The position numbers were made by a program, and so were the translations under genes. The notes beneath the pieces were generated by a model. It worked only from the letters and a program-made list of their open reading frames with translations. It was not told the DNA's origin and searched no databases. Positions 9,279 through 19,350 of a stretch of 19,406 bases of DNA are shown piece by piece (position 1 is the stretch's first letter; the number at the start of each line of letters is the position of its first letter). This stretch comes from Scenedesmus sp. ARA3 (lineage: Eukaryota > Chlorophyta > Chlorophyceae > Sphaeropleales > Scenedesmaceae). The stretch is from the NCBI GenBank assembly GCA_004335835.1, contig RWJK01000615.1, positions 1 through 19,406 of the forward strand, read 5' to 3'.

Positions 9279-12200
9279 TCACTCATCATCTTCAAAGTCC
9301 AACATGAATTCCTCATCCCCGCCACCATCATCATCCTGCTGCTGCTGCTGCTGCTGCTGCTCCTGCTGGTGGTCCTGCGCTGCTGGTGCTGCAGCCTTAC
9401 TGGCTTTGCCTCCCTGCTGCTGCGGTGTGGAGTCAGCAGCATCCGCTGCTGTTGCTGCAGCAGGTGCCTTAGCTTGCTGCTTCTGCGCACTGGCCGCTGC
9501 AGCAGCCTTGCCCTTTGCGCCTGCTGCAGCAGCCTTGCTGCCACCAGCAGCTCCAGCAGCTTTAGCACCAGCAGCAGCACCCTTGTCTGCAGCAGCAGCA
9601 GCCTTATCCCCAGCCGTGCCGCCTGCCGCTGCTGCTGCTGCTGCCAGCCGTGCCTTCTGCCTATTCGTAAGCCGATCCAGGAAAAGATTTAGCACGTCGC
9701 GCACAGGCTGGAACACCGGCACAGCGCATTCCTTGCTGGTGGCATACTTGAGCAGCTCCCGCCAGTGGCGCTCCGCAATCTTTTCGAGTGCTGCCTCGAG
9801 GATGTTGGGCGGCAGCTGCAGCAGCACCGGGTAGGAGGCTGGCGCGGCCTTCTCGCAGCAGATGAGGAAGCCCTGCCACTGCTTCTCGTTGGTCCAGATC
9901 TGCAGCGCAAAGCGCGAGAAAGGCATACGTCGTCTTTTCATTGTGCCCGCGCGTACGTCACAGGTTTCATGATCGCTTCCGCACCCACTCATTCTGTCTC
10001 AGTGCATCATTCTGTCTCAGTGCATCAGGAAACCAACTAAAGCAGATTAGCAAACAATTATGCAGACCAAGATAAGCAAGTAAATAATCAAAAGCAGACC
10101 AGCATGTGATGGCATGCTGTGCTTTGGCCATTCAGTCAGCCCCCTTCCTGCACCTCTCAATCTGCTGCTTCTGCGGACACCTTCTATCACATCCACACCT
10201 GCTTGCTGATGAGGCGCTTGAGCAGCTCCAGCACCCCACAACACAGTACACCATACACCATTCCCAGCCACAACGCTTACATGCAAAATGCAATCTCTCT
10301 GTCAACAACAGGCAATCCTCGGCCACCTGCTTGCTGATGAGGCGCTTGAGCAGCTCCAGCACAGAACTCATACAGATCTCATACAGAATCATATAAGACC
10401 CCTGCCACTGCTGCTCAAACATACAACCCAAACCGCCAACCTGATTGCTGATGAGGCGCTTGAGCAGCTCCAGCACCTCACAACACAAAACACCATCTAT
10501 CATTTTAACATGTGACAATACACAACATACCATCTATCACATCCGCACCTGCTTGCTGATGAGGCGCTTGAGCAGCTCCAGCACCGTGTCGGTGAGCTTG
10601 GGGCTGATCTGCAGCGCGCTGATGACTGTGCGCATGAACAGCTGCGGCAGCGGGCTCAGCGTCTCCAGCCGGCGGATGGCCTGGCAGCAGCAGCGGCAGA
10701 GGCGGTGGCAGCAGCAGCAACAGCACAATGTGTTGGGGAGTTGTGGACTTTGCCAAATCAAGACAGCCCAAACACAGCTAGAAGAGCAGCATCCTGCAAT
10801 CGCAACCCAAATACTCGCCGCTCTCATCTGCACCACCACCGCCACAGGGAACACCTCCGGCACCCACACATGCACACGCAAACAGTATCTCTCTCTCACC
10901 ACAACCATCACCACCACACGAGGCAGTTCGCCGCTCTCACCTGCACCACCACAGCCACAGGGAACACCTCCAGCATCCCACACGCACACACATCATTACC
11001 TGTACACCACAACCACCACACCAGCCAGCCCGCTGCGCTCACCTGCACCACCACAGCCACGGCGAACACCTCCAGCCCCACACATGCACACGCATACACC
11101 CTGTGTCTCTTAAGCACCACTATGGCCACCTGCAGCAGCTCGCCGCTCTCACCTGCACCACCACAGCCACAGGGAATACCTCAGGCGCGTGCAGCGCCAC
11201 ATCCAGCGCCCCCGTCTGCTGCTTCGTGCTCAGCCGCAGCGCAGGACTGCTGCGCAGCTGATGCAGCGCCACCAGCAGCTCCGTCGGCTTGAAGTGGGGC
11301 TGGCTGTTACTAACACTGTTACTAACGTTACTTCCTGCCGTGCCGGGCGCTGCGGTGGCTAGACGGCGGTACAGCAGCCGCAGCTGCGGCTTGGAAAGCT
11401 GCGCTACCAACTGCGGCAGCAGCCGCACCACATCTGCTTTCGGCATGGCTGGAGTAACTGGCGCAAGCAGCCTGGCATCTTTGCTGGCTGCAAAGTTAGC
11501 CACGCAGGCAGCAACCAGCTGCTGTGGTGGGGGTGAGGCCTCTGTGAGGGCTTGCAGCATGGCCAGCAGTAGCTCTGTGGAGTCCTCTGGGGGCTGCTGT
11601 ACGAGGGGCAGCAGCTGGGGGCTGTCTGCGGTGATGGCACGGGCCAGGCTGGCTGCGTAGCGGTCCATGCCGGCCCGCGCGGCAGCACCTGCAGAGGACA
11701 TGATGCAAACGGTGCGGCAGCAGCGCAAGTGTGAGACAAGGAGTTGTGTAAACAAGGTGTGCCATGGGTTTGTATCGGGAGAGGCTGGCTGCGTCGCGGT
11801 CCATACGAGCACCCGCGGCGGCGCCTGCATAATGCGTAGTGTGGCGGCAGGGCAAAGTGTGACAGTGGGTCGTGTGTTCAGGGTGTACTTGGAGGCGGCG
11901 GTGCATGGAGCTAAGCTGGCTGCGTAGCGGTCCATGCCAACATGCGCGGCAGCACCTGCACAGGACACGGTGCATGGTGCGGCAGCAGGGCAAGTTGTGA
12001 GGGGACAGTGCATTAGATAAACTATGCCGGGTGTTGTGAGAGTGCATGGGAAGAGCTGGCTGTGTAGCAGTTGATGCACGCGCGGCGGCGCCTACAGGGG
12101 ACATGATGCGTGCCATGGAGCCGGTAGTGTAGTGAAGAAGCGTCAGTAGTAGCACACAGTAAAGTGCAGGTGGCCCCATCACCTGCTTTGCCGTACGTCT

Positions 12201-13522
12201 CGAGCAGCACCCGCATCAGCTCAGGCTTGCGCGCGCACAGCGACATGAACAGCATGCACTGCTGCGCAGCAACCTCCACATCCAGCTCAGGCTCAGCCTC
12301 CTGCTGCTGCTGCTGCTGCTGGTCTCCAGCACCTACTGCTTCCTGCTTGCAAGCCTGCTGCTCGGGATCCTGTTGCTGCTGCTGCTGCTCTGTGTCTTGC
12401 TGCTGTGTCTTGAACTGAGGGCTGCTGCTGGGCTGCTCCCCGACCTGCTGCTGCTGCCCATCAGCTGCGGTGCCACCAGCAGCATCACTCGCCTGCTGCT
12501 GCTGCTGCTGCTCGGTCTGCTGCCGCGCAGCCAGCAGCTTGCGCGGCTCAAGCAGCAGCAGCAGCTGCGCCGTCGCAAACTGCACAATCTCGCCCGCAAA
12601 GCTCTCCCAAGCCATCAGCTGGCTCACCAGAAGCCGCACAGCATGCTCTCTTGTAGCAGCCTCATCTGCAACGCTGGCTTGTAACACAAGCTGCAGCAGC
12701 TGCTGCCGCATCGGCGGCCTGCCCTCTATCAAACTTTGTGCAGCATCCAGTGCAAGCACAGCCCAGCCGGATCCTTGCTGTAGAAGTTGCTGCAGGAAAT
12801 GCAGCGTGGCCTGCAGTGGCAGCACTGGGGCATCCTGCAGTAGCCGGGCGATGGCTGGGTCGCTGGAAGGCAGCTGCTGCTGCAGGCCTTGCAGCACTGA
12901 CAGCAGTACTGCCTCGTACTGCGTGCCTGACAGGTCCTGCACTGCGCTGCTGCCGCTGCTGCTGCCGAGTTTGCTACGGCTACCCCTGCCGCTAGTGCGC
13001 TGTCTCTGCTGTTTGTCTACCTGCTGCTTCTGAGTGGCAGGGCTGCCAGCAGGCTCAGCTTCTGCTTCCTGCATGTCTACATCTACAGCATCGCCATTGC
13101 CTTCCAACCTTTGCTGCTGCTGCTGCTGCTGCTGGTCAGCATCTGCGCCCTGCTCTTCGTCACCACCCTCTTCCTCCCTGGCTGCTGCACCTGCATCCTC
13201 ACCCTCTGCTGCTGCTGCTGCTGCAGCCGCCGCACCGCCATCTAACGTCTGTGCCGCCAGCGCCGCTGCCAACGCATACAGCCAGCGCACCACCAGCAGG
13301 TGCCCCCTGTTGGAATGGTAATCACCCAGCACGTGCTGCAGCATCAGCGCAGACAGGCCGTCAGCTTGTGGTGCCTGGCTGGCAAGCCTGCTCAAAAGCA
13401 GCTCACGGAAGTTCCTGATGGGTTTGTTCTTGGTGGCTCCCAAAATGCGCTGCACAGCGCACTGCCGCAGCTGCTGCATCTGCTTGTCACTGAGAGAGGC
13501 TGGCAGCGGGCTCGGCAGCTGA

Positions 13523-13556
<34 letters not shown>

Positions 13557-13919
13557 TGGTGGCAGTAGGAGTGGTGACTGCGGCTGCAGCATCGGCAGCG
13601 GCAGCAGCAGCGCCTGCTACTGCTGCTCGCCGCCGCGGGTCCACAACCTGCTGCTGCTGCTGTTGCTGCGCGGCTGCTGCTGCCAGCACTGCAGCCGCTG
13701 CTGCAGCATCTGGCTCCTGCTGCTGCTGCTGCTGCTGCTGCTGGGCGGCTGCTGCATTTGCAGGTACTGCTGCTGCTGCTGCTGGGCCTGGCGCCGGTGC
13801 TCCTATGATGGGTGTTGGTGCTGCGTCTGTGTCTGCTGCTGGCTTTAGCGGCAGGTTGTGCATCCAGCGCAGCACCAGCTCAGCCAGCACCTCAGGGGAG
13901 ATTTGGCTGATGATGGTCT

Positions 13920-13956
<37 letters not shown>

Positions 13957-16900
13957 CAGCAGGTGTACGATCAGCTATTGATGTTGTAAGCGATGGATGT
14001 GGGACAGCAACGCAAACCGGAGCCGCGTGCGTCCCATCAAAGATGCTTATATGCCTGATGCAGCCACTGCTGATGTGTACTGCGCCCTAGCAGCGGTGCA
14101 AATTGCACCCCCCCCCNNNCCACAGCTGCTGCGCCTCCATTCTGGCAGGCCAGGCACACCACCGTGGTGCAAGCCCTTACAAGCAGTCCTGGTGCACATC
14201 CTATCAATGCCTCACCTCCACTGCCTGCTGCTGCTGCTGTGCGCACCGGGCAGGCCAGGCACATCAGCCGCAAGCACCTACAAGCAGCCCTGCTGCACTT
14301 GCTGATGCTCACCTCCACTGCCTGCTGCTGCTGCTGTGCGCACCGGGCAGGCCAGGCACATCAGCCGCAAGCACCTACAAACTGCACTGCTGCACTTGCT
14401 GATGCCTCACCTCCACTGCCTGCTGCTGCTGCTGGTGCGCCACAAGCACCTTTGGCCGCCCCATATCAAACCCCTGGCGCACACACCTCCCCTGTGCCCA
14501 TTCCTCCCCCCGTTCCTCCCAAACCCAAGCAGCTCACCTCCACTGCCTGCTGCTGCTGGTGCGCCACCAGCACCTCCAGCACCCGCTGCACGTCACTCGT
14601 AGGGTCAGCAGACCTTGCAATGCCGCCAGGCAGCAGCATCGACAGCACGTCACCCCCCTGCTGCTGCTGCTGCTGCTGCTGGGCTTGCAGGGGTGTGGGC
14701 GTGGGTGTGCGCGCAGGCGTGTTGCCGGCTGAGGAATCTGGCACTGCTGGCGTTGCGGAGCGAGGCACTTTGGCATCAGGGCCGCCTTGCTCTGCTGCCT
14801 TGCGCTTCTCACTGGCCCTCTCAGCTGCACGAGCCCTGCAGCAGACATGCAGCAGATATGCAGCACACACAGCTAAGGAGCAGTGCATGTGCCATGGCCC
14901 ACTGTTGCTGTTATATAACACTGAGCACTTGCTATCCAGCAACACTATTGGCAGACATCACACCATTGCTCACGTTGATGCAAGACCACAGCGCACGCAT
15001 GCAACCCCTGCACCTGCCACGTACTGGCCGCTGCTGCAACTGTGATTACCAAACCACCAAACCACCATCACGCCACCCGACGCACGCACCTGGCGGCCGC
15101 TCCCTCCATGTACCGCAGCGCCGAGTCAGCAACTGCATCAGCGCCAGTACCTCGAAGCGCTGCCTCAAGCTTTTCCCGCATGATACAGAGGATCATGCTG
15201 ACTCACGATCACAGAGCATGCATGCAACTCCTGTGCCCGCCATGTACTCGCCCCTGCTGCAGCTGCCTGCCGCCACAACCACACCGCACCACACCACACC
15301 CCGCACCTGGCGGCCGCCCGCTCGATGTGCCGCAGCGCTGAGTCAGTGACTGCATCTGCACCAATGCCCCGCAGCGCTGCCTCCAGCACTTCCCCACATC
15401 ATACGATTAATCATGCTGACTCATGATCACAAAGCACGCATGCAACCCCGTACCTGCCATGTTCTTGCCCCTGCTGCAGCTGCGCCGCCGACATAACATC
15501 CACACCACCACACCACACCATGCCACGCACACACCTGGCGGCCGCTCGCTCAATGTGCCTCAGCGACGAGTCAGCCACTGCATCAGCACCGATGCCCCGC
15601 AGCGCTGCCTCCAGCTTTCCCCGCATAATACAATTGAGCATGCTGACTCACGATCACAGTGCATGCATGCAACCCCTGTACCTGCCAAGTACTCGCCGCT
15701 GTTGCTGCAGCTGCGCCCCGCCACAACAACCACACCGCACCACACCACACTACACCAAGCCACACACGCACCTGGCTGCCGCGCGCTCAATGTGCCGCAG
15801 CGCTGAGTCAGCGACTGCATCAGCGCCAATGCCTCGCAGCGCTGCCTCCAGCTGCTGCTGCCAGGGCCTGCTGGCGTCGCTGTTGCTGCGCATGATGCGC
15901 GACAGCATGTCTTTGAGTGCCGCGCCGCAGCTGGCGGCTATGCAGGACTGGCCGTCGCCTGGCACCGGGGACTTGAAGATGGCCTGCGACAGTTTACGAG
16001 TTGTTGCATGTGGGCATGTGGGCAAGAGGGGAGTTTTCAGCATCATAAGGAGTTGTACACAAACATTACAGAAGAAACACACCTCAGCTACGTACGCCAG
16101 GTTGCTGGAGCTCAGCGCTGCCTGCTAGCCGCACAGCAGAATGCACCACAGAATCTACCTCAACTCTAACCACGCATCCAGGCAATCCAGCACACAAAGT
16201 CACACCCTGCTCAGCAGCAGCAGCAGCACACCTTGTTTGCCAGCTCCAGCAGCGCCGGCAGCGCCTTACTCATCAGCTGCCCCCGCTGCATCGCCACACA
16301 CCCCAGCGCCTTCATCACACACACCACCACAGGCCCTGGCTGCTGCTGCACCCCTGGCTCTTTCAGCAGCTCCGACAGCTGCATGATGAGGCCATCTGCT
16401 GCTGCAGCAAGGCCATCTGCAGCAGGTGCGCGCGCCGCATCTGCTGATGTGTACAGTAGCACGGCCTGCTCACTGAGCTTGATGCCCGCTATGCGCAGCG
16501 CTACCTCGGCGGCCGCGCTGCTGCTGAGGCTGCACACTGCTGCCTGCAACTGCTGCACTGCTGCCCAGGCCGCATCGCGCGCTGCGTCACCCTGCGGACA
16601 TGCAGAACACAGCACATGTGTGGTCAAGTTTGTACCACATAACTTTGGCTAAGTTCAGAAAGGAGGATTTGAAGCACAGCAGTGAACTTGGCAACTGCCA
16701 CTCAGTAGAGTGCAGCGTAGAGATTGCCAGCGCAAGTAATGCACTGCTGCCACTGCAACCTGCTGCCAGCAACCCTGTTGTACGCAGCTGTCCACGGGGC
16801 AAAGTCCTGCAAGCAGCTGCAAGCTGCTGGCACCCAGTCAAACACATACTGAAACCTACCTGCAGCTGCTGCTGCACGCTGCTGCTTAAGCAACACCAGC

Positions 16901-17867
16901 AGCCTGCTAGAGCTGCACACACCGCAGCTTGCAGGAAACCTGACCTGCTGCGGTCATACATATCCTGTGTCCTGCCTTGCCACGCATGAGAGATAACATG
17001 GCATCCAAGCAACCTACAGCTCAGGCTGATGACCACGCCGCAAACAATGATCACAACGATTCCTCACCTGCGGTGCCCCTACACGCAGCGCAAAGCCCGC
17101 CTGCAGCACGCCGTGCGCTGCAATCGCCGCCTGCCGCGCCACCTGCACCTGCTCATCGCCTGCCAGCGCAGTCAGGCATGCTGCTGACGCGCCCAGCACT
17201 GCTGCTGCGGGCCGCGCTGCTACTGCTGCGGACAGCAGCTCGAGCAGCTGCCGCCGCACTGAGGCTGCCTTGTCCACCTGCAGGGCAACACAGCAGAAAC
17301 AAACAAGTAAAGCAATTAGGCTGAGAGGAGTTTCTACTAAGGTATTATACGCAGGCATGCCGTGCACAGGCTTGCTTGCCGGAGCATCGCATTGCTAGTG
17401 CAGCTGCAATTGAGCAAAGGCGGTGTGTTGCGCGCCATGCCTTTGGCGTTGCACACACCAACCAGCAAGCTGCGTTGTTTTGGCCTTGCTGTCCCAACTG
17501 GCAAACATGCTGTTGCTGTACAGTGCATCCAACCTTGCCAACTGCTCCAGCACACTGCTGCTGTAGAGCAGCACTGGCAGCAGTACTGCGCCAGGCTGCC
17601 CAGGCTGCTGACCTGAAACTCGACCAGCTCCACAATAAACGTATCCAACAGCGCTGGATCATTCTTAACGAGCAGTTCATGCAGTTGGCTCAAGTGCTGG
17701 ACCTGCAGGACAGCAGCAGCAACACCAAGCAGTAGCACCGACGCCTCAGATCATGCCAGCTGAATGACGCATGCTGCAGGCGCAGATTATGCTACGCGTA
17801 CCTTTTGTTGCGCCTTAGTAGCGAGCTTGGCGTTGTTCAACGCCTCTACGGCCTGCTCGCTCGCCAT
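9279..17867 (-). CDS. SYMPK: Symplekin, scaffold of the mRNA 3'-end processing complex, 11 exons
   Basis: Exons in transcript order: 17867-17802, 17702-17613, 17277-17068, 16591-16232, 16121-16083, 15983-15772, 14835-14538, 13917-12183, 11688-11153, 10680-10549, 9899-9279. All borders are GT-AG and phases agree, giving 1432 aa (human about 1270). The N-terminal HEAT part reads LHELLVKNDPALLDTFIVEL, like human KNPTLLDNFLDEI-type sequence. The C-terminal part reads LSPLPQLFMRTVISALQ, LLKRLISKQ|IWTNEKQW and SYPVLLQLPPNIL, as in the symplekin C-terminal domain. Symplekin (yeast Pta1) holds CPSF and CstF factors together in the nucleus. Exon 8 (residues 426-1003) is swollen by Gln and Ala tracts, and the tail (about 1300-1432) is Ala/Gln-rich and ends acidic (MLDFEDDE). 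Exon 5 has only 39 nt. Five introns carry copies of exon edges. Confidence 0.93.
10198..10585 (-). repeat. Four copies of the symplekin exon 10 3' edge (three in intron 10)
   Basis: A block of about 38 bp, read on the minus strand as LELLKRLIS(K/N)Q|GT, occurs at 10547-10585 (the real exon end), 10439-10476, 10325-10362 and 10198-10234. Spacings are 108, 114 and 127 bp. All four keep the GT donor on the minus strand. Flanks are partly shared too: CTATCACATCC-type sequence follows the real donor and the 10198 copy, and the ACACCAT-type sequence recurs. Confidence 0.9.
10821..11188 (-). repeat. Four copies of the symplekin exon 9 3' edge (three in intron 9)
   Basis: Plus-strand cores CTCACCTGCACCACCACAGC with a following AGGGAACACCTC recur at 11148-11188 (real), 11038-11075, 10934-10971 and 10821-10860, about 103-113 bp apart. 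On the minus strand this reads EVFPVAVVVQ|GTGAG. The copy farthest from the exon (10821) has CTCAT in place of CTCAC, so its donor is AT and is probably dead. The spacers are CAC-rich and similar to each other. Confidence 0.9.
11648..12112 (-). repeat. Four copies of the symplekin exon 9 5' edge with acceptor site
   Basis: This block includes the acceptor and roughly the first 40 nt of exon 9. It occurs at 11648-11708 (real), 11783-11835, 11910-11972 and 12050-12112. On the minus strand the blocks read GAAARAGMDRYAASL or diverged forms of it. All four keep AG at the copied acceptor (TGCAG, TGCAG, TGCAG, TGTAG). Unlike the other clusters, the acceptor side of an exon was multiplied. Confidence 0.85.
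13921..13965 (-). repeat. (CTG)n run serving as the pyrimidine tract of symplekin exon 8
   Basis: The plus strand has eleven CAG triplets (13921-13953) and a few interrupted ones. On the minus strand this is a CTG run that ends directly in the acceptor CTGCAG|ACC of exon 8. The exon start is set by the match of TIISQISPEVLAELVLRWM to symplekin and by phase 0 with exon 7. Confidence 0.7.
14117..14119. other. Three undetermined bases (assembly gap or ambiguous bases)
   Basis: NNN follows a run of C inside symplekin intron 7. It marks a gap or poor base calls next to the tandem copies, so the copy number there is not certain. Confidence 0.95.
14211..14566 (-). repeat. Four copies of the symplekin exon 7 3' edge (three in intron 7)
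   Basis: Plus-strand CTCACCTCCACTGCCTGCTG followed by CTG repeats and GCGC starts at 14533 (real), 14406, 14308 and 14211. Spacings are 127, 98 and 97 bp. The minus strand reads (Gln)n-AVE|GTGAG in each, with the donor intact. The two leftmost units also share TGCGCACCGGGCAGGCCAGG, so the repeat extends well into the intron part. Confidence 0.9.
15088..15862 (-). repeat. Four long copies of the symplekin exon 6 3' edge (three in intron 6)
   Basis: Blocks of about 90 bp at 15770-15862 (real), 15533-15624, 15305-15391 and 15088-15174 encode LEAALRGIGADAVADSALRH then IERAAAR|GT on the minus strand, with few changes (for example Ala to Thr or Ser). Spacings are 237, 228 and 217 bp, and the intron parts (ACTCACGATCACA, CATGCATGCAACCC) are repeated too. 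A copy used as an internal exon from CTGGAG would be 80 nt and out of phase, so these are not simple in-frame cassette exons. Confidence 0.9.
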
Positions 17868-18281
17868 GCTGATCGCCTGCTACGCAGCTCTGCCTACATG
17901 GGTGATAAGACCGGAGCAATACAACGTGGATTGATGATCATTGCGTCATCATCAGCACAGCCTGATCATTTGGCTAATCAGACAAGTCCTATGATTGCTG
18001 CTACTGCTGCTGCTTCTCATAAGCACAGACTCTCCATTCGTCACAGTTTGACTATGTAGGAGTTAAGCATCTTTAGATACGAATTTCGTGCTCTGTCAAT
18101 CCAAGTGGTACAACATTGTCATGAACAGGTACTTGTACCCAGGCCTGTTCCCAGGCCTGCCCATTACATGCACACGCTTGGCGTGATTTAAGTAGGAAAT
18201 GCCTGCAAGCAGATGTTCTTTGAAACATAGTCGACACAGAGCGGTGCCACCAGCCAACCTGAAGTCTCAGCGCGCAGCACG
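17868..18281. promoter_or_regulatory. Divergent intergenic region, probably a shared promoter
   Basis: About 414 bp separate the symplekin start (minus, 17867) from the start of the small Tudor-like gene (plus, 18282). No clear TATA box is seen on either strand. A direct repeat CCCAGGCCTG occurs at 18138-18147 and 18150-18159. Confidence 0.45.
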
Positions 18282-19081
18282 ATGGGCAACAAGGATCATC
18301 TTTTGGAGTACAAGCATGCAGAAGTAGCGAAGATTTTTCCATTATATTGTACTGTTCCATTCAAAGGTGAGGCTTGTTGAGGAGAATGCACCCACCGTGC
18401 GGGCACTTCCACGCTGCGCATTGTCTTGCCCAAGGATAGATCAGCACACCCTTGGCAGCTTGTTGAAGCACTTGTGTAGCATCTCTGTTTCATGCAAGGG
18501 GCACTGAAGACCGTGGAACGCGTGCTATTTCAATCTCCCTCCATTTCCAATTCAAACTTGCTGCTGTTGCTGCCCCTGACATGTGCAGGCACCGTCAAGG
18601 CAGTGTGAGTGCCCTGGCCTTGAATAACAAAGTAAAGCTAAGGACCCTGTCAGGGCACCAGCACGTTGTTGCAGTGCCAGCAGGCACACGCGACCTCAGA
18701 ACCTGGTGTTGTGACGTACATCTGAACTGCCACAGAACTTGCAGCAACCTTCATGTCTGCAGCAACGGTGTTATGAACAGCATCACCGCAGCCAGGCATG
18801 TGTGCACCTCCTGTGCCTTGCAGCGGCAGCAGCATCTCTCTGCTGATGTTGTTGCTGCTGTCACCTGCATTGTGCTCAGGCTGACCCTGCCGCTGGCTGG
18901 GCGGCATCCTGCTACACATGCATGCTCCCAGCCTAGCAGCGACTAGGTCTTCCTCATTTCTGTCTGCCTAAATGTCCTCTCAATTTTTCAAATATGCAGG
19001 GACACCAGCGGCAAGGACGACACCCCCTTCAGGGTGGTGTACGAGGATGGCGACAGCGAGTGGATCGGCCTGGAGGAGTGA
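18282..19081 (+). CDS. Small Tudor-like single-domain protein, three exons (60 aa)
   Basis: Exons 18282-18366, 18589-18604 (16 nt) and 19000-19081 join as G|GC and GT|G, and the total of 183 nt is a multiple of three. The product starts MGNKDHLLEYKHAEVAKIFP and continues PFKGTVKAV, then FRVVYEDGDSEWIGLEE and stop. The order V-K-x-F, F-x-G-T-V, VxYEDGDSE is that of Tudor/Agenet-like folds, which bind methylated Lys or Arg in chromatin proteins; binding here is inferred. The frame is open upstream to a TAG at 18228, so an earlier exon is possible, but symplekin leaves little room. The micro-exon is the weak point. The alternative is a degenerate fragment of a larger Tudor protein. Confidence 0.5.
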
Positions 19082-19087
19082 GCGCGC

Positions 19088-19129
<42 letters not shown>

Positions 19130-19348
19130 TGCTGCAGCAGCAGCTCGCTTGCCATCACCAGCTAGTCACAAAGCCTGCATCAGCCGGAGCACGACTGCTG
19201 TCATCGTCAAATTCCCAACATTCGCATGCAGTTAGCAGCTGTGGCCCACCTCACCATGCGCCCTTGATGCACCATGGCACGTGAGACCTCTATGCACTTG
19301 CCGCGCATCGTCCTTGCTCGCTGTGCCTGCCTGCGTTTGGTGTGACAC

Positions 19349-19350
<2 letters not shown>
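19082..19350. other. Probable 3' UTR of the small gene with a (CAG)n run
   Basis: (CAG)12 runs from 19093 to about 19129, followed by CTGCTG and CAG triplets that could fold back on it. No TGTAA is seen before the window ends and no gene is visible. Confidence 0.5.

Noticed and set aside
9900..9992. Longer symplekin last exon starting with an ATG at 9992 on the minus strand
   Set aside because: The reading simply runs back into intron 10. CTGCAG|ATCTGG at 9899 joins exon 10 in phase and restores the family sequence ISKQ|IWTNEK.
15088..15624. Exon 6 copies as in-frame cassette exons giving protein repeats
   Set aside because: An exon from the likely acceptor to the donor would be 80 nt and would break the phase between exons 6 and 7.
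14211..15862. Regularly spaced repeats that could suggest a CRISPR-like array
   Set aside because: The repeats are copies of exon edges, spacers are similar to each other, and the context is a eukaryotic nuclear gene.
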